Assembly: GCA_037349105.1 (NCBI GenBank)
Contig: JAYJMM010000035.1
Span: 806,001 to 870,000 of the forward strand
DNA: 64,000 nt
Source of the DNA: Limnomonas spitsbergensis
Lineage: Eukaryota > Chlorophyta > Chlorophyceae > Chlamydomonadales
Direction: 5' to 3'
Position numbers and translations under genes: made by a program. The notes under the pieces are model-generated. The model searched no databases. It saw nothing but the letters and a program-made list of their open reading frames with translations, and was not told where the DNA came from. This document shows, piece by piece, positions 46,513 through 58,500 of this stretch; the first letter of the stretch is position 1, and each line of letters starts with the position of its first letter.

Positions 46513-49500
46513 GTGAGAGCTCTTCAGCTGAAAGTGTGATTTGGTGCTTTCAGTGGTGGATAGCGTGCAGTGCAGTGCACAGTGGGTGGACTGCAGGTTT
46601 CATCTTGTGCCTTCACCCTCCTTCCATTCTTCCCCTTCTCTGAACCATAATCTGATCACAAACGCTTGAAATTCCACCCTCTTCTCACTTGCTTTAGTTT
46701 CCTTTCCCAACCCGTGCCCAACCCTTTCTCAACATGTGCCCTCTCTCTACTGCCCTCCTGTAGTCCCCGGTGATGACTCCGCTTCAGATGTTGCGCACTG
46801 CGCTGCATGCCTTGTCAGACCCGGCCGCAGGCCTTCCCAAAGGCATTGCCATGGCCAGGTGAGCCACTGCAGCCGTCCGTCCCTCCTGCCCTGGCTTTTT
46901 GAATGCCGGTTCTATAATTATTTTGAATATAGTAGCGATGATAAATCGAGGAGTCCTGGACCGCAATGGTCCGCTTTTAGCCCATGCCCAGCCCATGCCC
47001 ATGCCACAGTCGGCTAAGTCCAACTGTATAGCCCATGCCCAGCCCTTGCCACAGCTGCCCTGGTAAGCGCCTAGGCCTGTCACCCGCCCTTCGAATCCAT
47101 TTAGCCCCAAATAGCCCAAATAGCCCAAATCTCTTGCTTTGTTGTTGGCGGCCCTGGTTAGCCCCTGGGCCTCTCATGTTTCCTCTTCAGCCACTTCCAC
47201 CCCCACATCAAATTCTCCTTGATCTCCGTTACAAGATCAAGCTGGTGTTGACGACCCTGTTAAGCATATGCACTGCTCACCTGCCCTCTTAAGCCATCCC
47301 CTAAAAACTCCTTCAGATAACCCTCCCTCGCGTGCCCTTCTCTTTCTCACCCCCTCCAGAGACCAAGCTGCCACTGCGTCCCAGGCAGGCACCTGCGTCG
47401 CTGTCTTGCTTTCCATAGCCATCTGAACCCCCCTCCCTCAATGCATCCCTTCCTCACCTCCCATTTCTCAAAAGATTCCGCTTCAAATGTTAAAAAAAAT
47501 CTGCTAAAGCAATTTGCTTCTCATCCTTTTAAAGATGAAGCTGTTTTGGCTGCCCTTGCAGGCACCTGCGCCGCTGTCGTTCCCTCCATAGCCTCCTCAA
47601 CTCCCCAATACAACCCTCTTCCACATCCCATTCCCCTTCTCATACCTTTCAGAGATGAAGCTGCTTCTTTTGCTGCCCTGGCTGGCACCTGCATCGCTGT
47701 CTTTCCCTCCATAGCCTCCTCACCCCCCCAATGCAACCCTCTCTCACCTCCTATTCCCCTTCAGAGACGAGGCTGCTTCGGCCGCCCTGGCAGGCACCTG
47801 TGCCTGCCATCCACCCTCTATTGCCGCCTTCAAGCTGCAGTACGACGTTGTGTTTGTCGACTTTTCGGGCTGGCTGAACCTGGCTGCTGGCATGACAAAG
47901 AGCGCCCTGGCGCAGGTACGCCCAATCAGGATGAAGTGATGGACCCATCAAGCCAGGGGCACCGGCAAAGCTGAAATCTCATGAACATAAACGTGAATCA
48001 ACTTGTTAACATCATGCAGAGTGCAAGCCTTGAGTCTCTGGAACCAGACAAGTAGAACATTGATCCTCCGCAGGCTCTTTGTCTGAGGATTTAAGCTTCA
48101 ATCTCCACACTGAATGCTGATCCCAATGGAACTTTAGACCTGTTATGCGGCGCATATCCCGTTCTCTGCTGCTCCTTCATTTTAACTCTCTTTGGAGGGC
48201 TGCACGTACAGAAACCTTGACCTTGTGAAACCCTGAACCCTAAACAGTACGAAACCTGTCACCGGGCACATCAAACCCTATGAAACCCTGAAACTTCAAC
48301 CCTAGGAAACCCCAAACTTCAAACCCTAGGAAACCCGAACCCTTAAACCCTAGGAAACCCGAAACCCTATGAAACCCCAAACTTAAGATCCTAGGAGACC
48401 CGAAACCTTAAACCCTAGGAAACCCGGAACCTTCTGCCTTGTCCCCCTACCTCACGAGCCATGTTGTCGGACGACTGTGATGCAACAACATTTCCCTCAC
48501 TCTGATTTTAATGATGATAAGCAATTATCTTTTCAACTTTGTCTGAGTCCCAACAATACCACACTGGCACTTGCACCAACCAAACGCACTTGCACCTGTC
48601 CCAGCACACACCCTGGCACACGCTGTACCCTTTCCCTGTCCCCTCCCTCGCACCTCTTGCTGTCGGGCCGCAATGATGCAACAACATTTCCCTCACTCTG
48701 ATTTTAATGATGATAAGCAATTATCTTTTCAACACGTTCTGAGCCCTGACAAGAACTCTCCAGCACACGCTTCCACCCCCGGGGGCTCCTTTACCCTATA
48801 CCCTGTAGCACTGGTGATCTGCTCTTGGTTGCCCGCCACTGCACTCCTTCACTCGATTTCCAATGTTTGACCACATTTCACCCTTCAACCAACGCCTGAT
48901 CCCTGAAAATTTGACTCTTCGGGAAACCTGGAAATCGAGCCATGAAGTCCTTCAGAAGGAGCTGGCATATCATCCCTGAAACCTGACTATCCTGAACCCC
49001 GTTAACATTTACCTGCTTCTCACCCAAAGCTTGCTACACGATGCATGAACTCTAACTCATCTATAAACCCTCAACCTGACCACCTGCGAACCCCTCCCCA
49101 CTCCATTCCCTGGCCGCCTGCTATAAGATGCCTTAATCCTGACACTGCCACTAACCCTCAACCAGACCAGCGGACCCTATCCACTTGATCATTTGGCAGT
49201 GTCAGAGGTCATTTTGAGCCCTGGACCTGAATCGTGATTCGGGCCAACACTCCACAAGGGGTGGGGGGGGGGACACATCGTAATCCTCACCTGCTCCAGG
49301 AGTAGGAGAGGGGGGGGACACACCCTTAACCTTAAGTCCTCACTGAAACCTGAATGCCCCCCCCCCCCTCTCTTCCCCAGGTGGTCTCAATGGCAAAGCA
49401 GACCCTGGCTGTGCTGCAAAGCCCAGCGGACGTCGACGACGCCTTTGCCGCTGCGCTGCTGCTGCGCTCAACGCCAGCTTCGGCGTTTGACTACGTGTGG

Positions 49501-52500
49501 CGGGTTTCGGTGCCGAATGTCGCTGGCTCCGAAACCCAGTGCAGGGAACGGACGGCCGCCAGGTAGGCTGAGCTGAAGGCTATGTGTCTGGCGCAGGATG
49601 TTGCCCGAATGGCGTCTGGTTGAAGTAACAGGCTTTCTTGTCATATTGGGTGTGTGCATACCGTATTCCTCACACCTATGACGCTCACGCCACCGAAGCT
49701 ATGCCACTTGCATGTTGGGTGTGTGCATACCCTTCACAACTTTGCGGCTCTGTCACTCGCATGTTCGCGCCTCACACCGCGAAACCATGCCATTTTCATG
49801 TTGGGTGTGTGCATGTCTTCCCCGTGATGACCACCACAGTTGTCCTGATGTACACTGAAGGTACAACTCCGCTTATTGCCTGAGGGAACGACATGCACTG
49901 CATGCATCCATCGCATCTGGAATGTTCAATCATGGGGAAGTTTGAAATGCGGGATTTGATTAAGGATCCTGACGCAGGTGGAACATTCAAAGCAGGTTTT
50001 GAATCAGGATCTTGACGCAAGTAGAAAATCGAAAGCAGGATATGAATTCGGATCCTCACTGGAACTTTGAGCGTAATATCCCTGGGACTCAGCCGTGTCA
50101 GCTGTTTGAAATAATCACTATTATGAGCGGACCCAATGTTGCCTTGCCCTGCCTCACCATCAGCTCCACTCATGCCCTGTCCGATGCATGCAGCTCATTC
50201 ACTTTCCTGTGATGACAACCCTAGTTGTCCTGATGTACACTGAGGGTACAACTCTGCTTATTGCCTGAGGAAAGGAATGGCCAAAGAAATGTGGGAGACG
50301 GTTCCGGAGGACGGCAACGACCCGTCCTCTGCAGGGTGCAGTGACCTTCCACCCTTCTGCAGGGACCTTCCACCCTTCTGCAGGGACCTTCCACCCTCCT
50401 GCAGGGACCTTCCACCCGTCCTGCAGGGAGGATTGGAGCTCATGGTGTCCAATGCATAGTATTGGACCTTCATGGCGGGGGGGCTTGGGCGTCCCCCCGG
50501 GCCCCCCCCCCACCCGAGGCATCGCCTCGGATTCATGGTAAAAGCCTTTAGCAAGTCCCTAAAATGGAATCATGGTAGACTGTAGGTTGCTCTAAAATCT
50601 TAAAATAAACACTGATGCGTACCCCCTTCCCCAGCTTTCTCAGTGTGGTCACAACAACGCCTGTGCTTCCTCTGACCTTTTCCCATCCCGCTCTTTTTCC
50701 TCCGCTTGCAGGGAGCGTGAGCTCAAGGTGGAGTCCCTGATACGGCAAGCGCTGTCGGACCGTGCGCGCCTGGTACGCACTGTGTCTGCGAGGGTGGCCG
50801 CCGGCCAGCCGCCAGCGCGGCTGAGCCAGGGCCTACCGTCGCTCGACGATGGCGGCTGCGGCGAAGTGCTCGTGGTGGCACATCTGGACGCGACACAGGT
50901 GCGCTCGTGTGTATGCTCGCTGCCGAGGGGAGGGGGCGTCCTGTGACCTCATCATACAGGTCTTCTCCTCACATCATTCTACTCAATGACGCGATACGGA
51001 TGAAAACTGAACTTCAATTTGTTCACACTTTGACCCAGTCTGTTTGAACCAACCAGACGTTAATTCCACGAGTCACGTTTCCAAACCCTAAACGGAACCT
51101 GAAATTGTTCAAATATGTTTTTGTTGCCTGCGTTACACGAGGCAGAAATCAGAAAGGTGATGGACCGCTCAAACCCGGGAGATCAACATTTCCGTCTGCG
51201 TTTGATCCCCCACTTCCCCTATGAATCTTATCCCCTGTTTGACTCCCCTCTCCCCCTCAGAATGTGTTTGACCCCCCTCTTCCCCTCTGAACCTGATCCT
51301 CCGTTTGATCCACCTCCCTCCCTCCGAATCTGACCCCCTGATTGATCCCCCTCTCTCCCTCTGCATTTTATCCCCCGTTTGTTCCCCCTTCCTGCCGAAT
51401 CTGACCCCCCTCTCCCCTGCAGGCCCTGAGACTGGTGGACATTGGACCAGCTGCAGATGATGCGCGAGCTGCGGCCCGATTCCGCGCGTTCTGGGGAGCT
51501 AAGTCGGAGCTCCGCCGCTTTCAGGACGGGAAGATCAGTGAGGTGAGGCGACATGAGGGCAGCAGCTTGGGCTGAGGCATATCAGCTTGGGCTGAGAGCA
51601 GCAGTTTGGGCTGATGACCTGGAGCCTTTGGTGCTCCGCTGAAGCAGCACTCATGGTCATGGTCATGATGCTTCGTTTTGTGCCTGGTTTGAATCCTTTG
51701 TGTGCATTGCTGCCAATATTTACAATATAGCTTTCCTGTTTGGGTGGGTCAGACCCTTCGGCTTTCCGCGCCACGCACCCTCCCCACATCACACTCCACA
51801 CATGCTAAGAATCACCGATGCATCACCATCCCCGGCAGGCTGTCGTTTGGGACTGCTCTCCCGCCAACCGGCACCGCGTGCCTGACCGCATTGTGGAGCA
51901 TGTCACGCGGGCACATCTGCCTGCTGGCGCGGTCGCGACAGGCTGCTCGGGTGCTCTGGACGTCGTCCTGCTGCAGCGCCCTCCCGGCTGCCTCTCGACA
52001 GTCTCGTCTGGAAAGGTATCTACTGGGGCAAAGACGGCATTGGGACGTTCCTCTTGATCTGCATCAGATCTGCATCGCTTCAGATCTACCTGATCTGCAT
52101 TGCGTTCAATCCACTGGATCTGCTTTGCTTTCAGATCTACATGGCTCTCAAACCTACTGGATCTGAACTGCTTTCAGATCTTCCAGATCTACAGTGCTCT
52201 CAAATTAGCAGGATATGTTTAGATCTCATATGACAAGGATCTGCACAGCTTTCAGGTCCACCAGATCTGCATGACATGCTTGCCATTTCATTTGCTTTCA
52301 TCGCTATTGTAAATTAAAAGAGTACACTCAGGATGTCCCGGGCCTCCAATCAGTTGTAGACAGAACAGGGTCCAGAGAGGCCTTTGTTTGTAGATATTGA
52401 CGGCTGTTAAGGTGATCCTAGGTTTTTATGTGTGTGTGCAAATGAGAACCCCTTGCTGGTTGTGCCCAGAGTGGTCGGTCTTGCTTGCTGGAGACTGAAG

Positions 52501-55500
52501 CACCTGAATCACGGCGCGGCGTAAGCAAGTTAGGTTTCGGGTGAAAGATTTTTTAACCTGAGGTTTTTGTAATGTTAATTTTCCCCAACTCGGGCTCACG
52601 CGTTGCCCGACCAGCTGAACCGCGTTCAGAGGCGAGCACGTTCAACGAACACACCCTCCTCCCTCCTTCCAGGGTGGTATGACCCCGATGCTTGACGCCA
52701 GCACAGGCATCACTGCGTTCCGTATGATGGAGGCGGCGCTGGACAAGCTGGCGAAGCAGCTCCGCGCCGTAGAGGGCGCAGCGCTCAAGGTAAGAGGAGA
52801 TTGAATTACCGGTAGTCGTTGGAGGCTTTTGTTTTATTTTGCCCATGCGGAAAATTGTGTAGCTTTTATTAATGGTGCCGGCAACAATGGGTGAGGTATT
52901 GAGGTTTTGATAGTTGGGTGGATGGTTTGGTGGCTCGTGTTAGAAGCTATAGTGGCTCTTATTTGCTGGTTGGGTGGCCCTCTTTTGAAGTTAGGGTGGC
53001 TTTTCTTTGAAGTATTGCTGGTTGGATGGCTCTTATTTGTAGTATCAATGACAGGGTGCTTCTATTTGAAGTTGTGGCGGCTCTTACTTGCCTAGTATCT
53101 GAAGTTTTGAAGGGGTGGCCCTTACTGGCCTAGAATCTGAAGTATTGAAGGGGTGGCTCTTATTCAGCCTGGGGGGGAGGGAGACGAGAGGGCTGGCTGG
53201 AAACCTGCACACAGCTGCCCTGTGCACAGATTGATTTGGCTGCTATACCCAGCTTTTAGCTTCTGAGCGGCTGTAGCTGAGAATCTTCCCAGCTGTTGCC
53301 TGGCTGTAGCTAGGCTGCAGCTGAGCTTTTCCCCTGCTATTGCATTTGGCTGTAGCATGGCTTAAGGTCCTGGCTGTGGCTGCAGCTTGGCTGACAGTTT
53401 CCCCCCATGTAGCTTGAGCTATCCGCTGTGATTTTTGTTGACAGGCTTTGGTCTCCCCCCTATGTGGCTGTAGCCTAGCAGTTCCCCTGCTGTGGCCGTG
53501 TCTAGGATGTAGTCTCACCCATGTGGCTGTAGTTATCCTCTGTGGTTTTTGACAGGCTGTGGACTCACCCCGTGGCTGTAGCCTGGCTGTACTTCCCTTG
53601 CTGTGGCCGTGTCCAGGCTGTAGTCCCCCCCTGTGGACTCCCTGATGTGGCTGTAACATGATTGTACTTCCCTCGCTGTGGCCGTGTCCAGGCTGCCGTC
53701 TCCCCCTGTGGCTGTAGCCTGGCTGTAGTTTCCCCACTGTGGCTGTAGCCTGGCTGTAGTCTCCCCCCTGTGGCTGTATCTAGGCTGTCGTCTCACCCCC
53801 GTGGACAATACTGTCTCTCTCTTCCTCTCTCAGGTGGTGGGTGTGCAGTCGATCTCCGCGGCCAGCCGGCAGACCTGCCCGTTCATCCCTCTGCCTCACC
53901 CCTTGGCGGGAGGCGGGGCGGTGGGTGCGGCTGCGGACCGGCTGCCCCGCTGCCTGGAGCCCGTTGAGGTGCTGGTGCAGCTTGAGGGATCAGGTAAGGG
54001 ATGGTGGCAACTGGCAATGCAGATTGGATGAGCAGTCAAACAGCAAAGCACCAGTAGTGTATTATCTGTTGTGAGGGGCCTCGGCATGTGTACCCGGGCC
54101 TTCGTAAGAGCCAATTCACACCTAGTCCAGTTCGCCGTTTTGGTTGGTTGGTTTGGCGTCAGAAAGCCCTCTTGCGGGAAGCTCAGTTTGGCGAAACCAA
54201 ACCAAAGCGAAACCAGCCGAACTGAAACTGAGGGTCGGACCCTAGGTTGCGAAACAGTGTGAAACAGAGGTACCCGAACCGGCCAAACTCAGCGAAACCA
54301 GCCAGGTGTGAATCCGCCCTAACGCTCCCTGCACGCACACGTTATGCCTGCATGTGCACCACCCACACTCACTGGAGCCCATTTGTTTGACCTTGTTGAC
54401 AGTATCTTGCGTACATGTATGCTGGTTGTTGTTATGAAACTGTTTATTTTGTATGGGTGATTAAAGAGTTTCCCCCCTCGTATACCGGGCATTCACAGCA
54501 CATGCCCTCGGTCTTTCTGGCGCCCCAAGCACGCATACCTGCGCACCTGCCTGTGCACCCCACACTGGAACTTTTCCCTGCCTCACGGCCCGGCGATGAT
54601 TATAAAAACAGCTCAATATCTCCTGCTCTCTGAGCGGTCATGGTTGCTAAAGCAATGGTGAACAATCTATGAGCCGCAAAAGGTAGCGGCTTTTGGAATC
54701 GAACGCATACGATCGAGCATCTTGGTCAAATGCATGCGCAACATAGGTCATGCATATTCCTGTGGGTTGTCCACATCTCATGGATCATGCACAATTCTGC
54801 ATATTTCAGTGCGTCATGCACATGCATATTTCTGTGCTGCTGCCCCCTCATGATGTCCTCACACCCACCCGGCATCATGCCGCCCTGTCTAGGTTTGTTT
54901 TGTGTGGTCATAAGTCTGAAACATGATACTGGTATTTGTCTGGCGCCGCATTTATCTCCCCCACCGGGCGAATGGCAGGAGGACCCTCAGTCCTTTGCCT
55001 AGGCCCTAGGCGTTGAATACTATCTCCAATCGGCCTAAGTGTGAAAACAACCGACTCCTGTACTGGACTCTGGGCGTCACATTTTCCGCCCCCCTCCAGG
55101 CAAATGGCCGGAGGGCCCTCAGGCCTTTGCCAAGACCAAGGCATGTAATACCCCCCCCCCTGTCATTTGTATAAAAACAAGACTACTGCACTCGACTCAG
55201 ATCATGACATCACATTTTTCGCCCCCCTCCAGGCAAGTGGCCGGAGGACCCTCAGGCCTTTGCCAAGACCAAAGCTGCCCTAGGCCTGCAGCTTGCAGCT
55301 GCTCTTGAGACAGGCTACGGGCACAAGACGGTGGCCACGGAGGACTGTGTGGACGTGCTCATGGATGGGTTTGCCTTCAGGTGCGGCTACTGATGTTGTT
55401 CAGTCCAGGGAGACTGGGGGTCTGTTCCTCTTGAAGAGTGACCAGCGTTACTCTTGAAGAGTGACCAGTATTACTCTTGAAGAGTGACCAGTGTTACTCT

Positions 55501-58500
55501 TGAAGAGTGACCAGTGACACTCTTGAACAGTGACCAGCGTTAATCTTGAACAGTGACCAGCGTTACTCTTGAACAGTGACCAGCGTTACTCTTGAACAGT
55601 GACCAGTGTTACTCTTGAAGAGTGACCAGTTTTACCCTTGAAGAGTGACCAGCGACACTCTTGAACAGTGACCAGCGTTAATCTTGAACAGTGACCAGCG
55701 TTACTCTTGAACAGTGACCAGTGTTACTCTTGAACAGTGACCGGCGTTACTCTTGAAGAGTGACCAGTTTTGCCCTTGAAGAGTGACCAGTGTTACTCTT
55801 GAAGAGTGACCAGCGTTACTCTTGAACAGTGACCAGCGACACTCTTGAACAGTGACCAGCGTTAATCTTGAACAGTGACCAGCGTTAATCTTGAACAGTG
55901 ACCAGCGTTAATCTTGAACAGTGACCAGTGTTACTCTTGAACAGTGACCAGTGTTACTCTTGAACAGTGACCAGTTTTTCTCTTGAACAGTGACCAGTTT
56001 TACCCTTGAAGAGTGACCAGCGACACTCTTGAACAGTGACCAGCGTTACTCTTGAACAGTGACCAGCGTTAATCTTGAACAGTGACCAGCTTTAATCTTG
56101 AACAGTGACCAGTATTACCCTTAAACAGACGACAGACGCTAGGATGGCATGCATGACCTTTTCAGGATTGGCAGGTGAAAGTGCTGAAACGTTGTTTGGG
56201 GAGCGCGGGGAAAAGTTGCTTTTGGGGGGGGCCGATGAAGTTTTCATTTACGCAATCCATGGATGAGACACTCGTGTTTTTAACATGGCCTTTGCATGCG
56301 AGCTTTTTGGGTGTGATTGCTGCCTGCATTTTGCAGCAATGTGTTTCTTGCCTGGCCCTGCCTCTCTTGTCATGGACCTTCAGCCTGGAAAGAGAACCTC
56401 GACTGGTGTCTGGACCTCCTCACCGGGCACATTGAACCTCCCCGCTAGTCTGCAATCATATGACCCAAGACCCTGTGTATCAACCCATCTGCTTTCCCCT
56501 TGGCCTGAAAATGTGCTCTGTGCCCCTCAGTGCCCCTGTGCCCCTCTATATCAACCCCCCTTTAGGACTCCTCGCTTTTCCGTTAAGTCTGAACCAGGGG
56601 GTTCCTAGGGGCCATAAGTTTATGTGTGAAAAAGATGTCCTGAACCTTTCGCCTGACCCTCTCCAACCAGGCTGTTGTTCTACAGCCAGCGGGACGAGCT
56701 GATGCTGGCCAAGGGACCCCTCCCTGCCCCGGTCCGCGCCTCAGCCGCCCATGAGGGATCTGTGGGCAGTGCAGACGCCCCTGCCGATCGACCCACCCAA
56801 CACCCTCTGGTCCGCAGCTGGCACCATGGACTCGTTTCGGCAGCTACCGGCGTGAACTCCGCGATAGCGCCAACAGTGCGGCTGGCCAAACGGTGCGTGC
56901 CAGCTGAAACGGTATCTAGTGACTGGGGTGCAACGTGAGGCAATCTGTTACACTATGGAACAGAGGTATATGACTGAAGGGCTGACAAATGGCACCGTGG
57001 CGCCGTAATGCAGCCGACCGCCACGACCCAAATTTGCCCAAGCCTTGTGCTCCTATTCAGCGCATGGACGAGAAGCTGGGATTTTGTCGCGATTCGGGCG
57101 GAACATGACGCAAGATATAATATTCATGTCTGTGCATGTGTCTCTTCATGTGTCTCTAGCAGAGATCAGATCAAACAACGGCAGGAAATAGTAGCGTGAC
57201 TTTTGCTACTGTGACTTTGTACCGCAGGTGGGTTGGCGCTCAAATGATGAGTAACCACGTGGCGGACGAGGCGGTCGAGCTGATTGTCCTCGCGGCGGCG
57301 GCTGCCTCCTCCTCCACACTGCCGCCCCCGGCGTCTAGACAGAGTGGTGAGAGGCGGGTTTTGTTACATTAAGGGGGGGGCGGTTTCTTTGCTGTGCTGG
57401 GCAAGCGGCTGCTCCCTTCTCCATGCTGCCACCCGGGCGTTTAGGCAGAGTGGTGAGAGGCGGGTTCTGTTTCGCTTGAAGAGAGTCGGTTTGGTTTATG
57501 GAATGGTTGTGGCTTGCTGTTGCCTACTAGTATGTTGCGCACCATCTCGAGTTATGGCTTATGGTTTCGACACAACAAATGGTCGTAGTATTGAGATATT
57601 ATAGTTTATTATTAAGATACTTTAAAGGGCATGAAAAGTGTGATGTGCTGAAAAGCTGCCCTGGCACCGAAAGGTTGCCCCACTGCTGTGCCTGACCTCC
57701 AAAATCTGGCAGTTTGTACTGTTCATTGTCTGTTCCCCCAAGCGTAAAACCTCCATCCGAAACACTGGCATCGATAGTGCTCCGCACTCCTGTTTCTGAG
57801 CCCCAAACCATGGCAGCTTAAGTGTACCCGAAGGCCTGGACCCCAACCCTCAACCCTGGCCAAACGTGTTGCCAGGGTTGGCCTGCCTTCACCCTATACC
57901 CCAAACTATGACTGCAAAAGTGTGACCCAGCCTCAAGCCCTGTCTCTACACCCCGGCAGCAATAGTGTTCCCCACTGCCGTGCCTCGTGCCGTGGGCTTT
58001 GGGGGTCAAACACTGCCTAAAGTGAAGCCCACTGTTCACTGTCGGCTCCCCTGGGGTGGCTGCGGCCGCCCTGTGGGGGTCGAACCACCCTCGGAGGGGC
58101 CCAGGCCCTCTTGATGAGGGTGGATAGAGTCCTCAGACACTTTGCATGAAGAAATACTATCGGCTCGCATGCTTTGTTGCAAACCGTAAGCATGGTGCTG
58201 ACTTATTCGTAAGTTGGATAGACCTCTCCTGTAGTCCCGTGAGGAGCGGCTCGCTATTCGTCCATTTTGTGGGCAAATCCCTGTAGCCTGAACCTTTCGC
58301 CGCAGGCTTCCTGCGGTTCCTGGAGCTGCTCTGCAGCCCCCATCCCTTTCCTTCATCGGAGCCCTAAACACTGGGCTTCATCTGAACCTCTCGCCGCAGG
58401 CTTCCTGCGGTTCCTGGAGCTGTTGTGTAGCCACCCATGGCACACACGGGCGCTCGTGGTGGACCCTGAGCGCCAGCTCAGCGCTGCGCAGCGCAAGGCG

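Noticed and set aside
54583..54682. tRNA gene
   Set aside because: The duplicated element lacks A and B boxes and a cloverleaf; a box C/D-like reading fits better.
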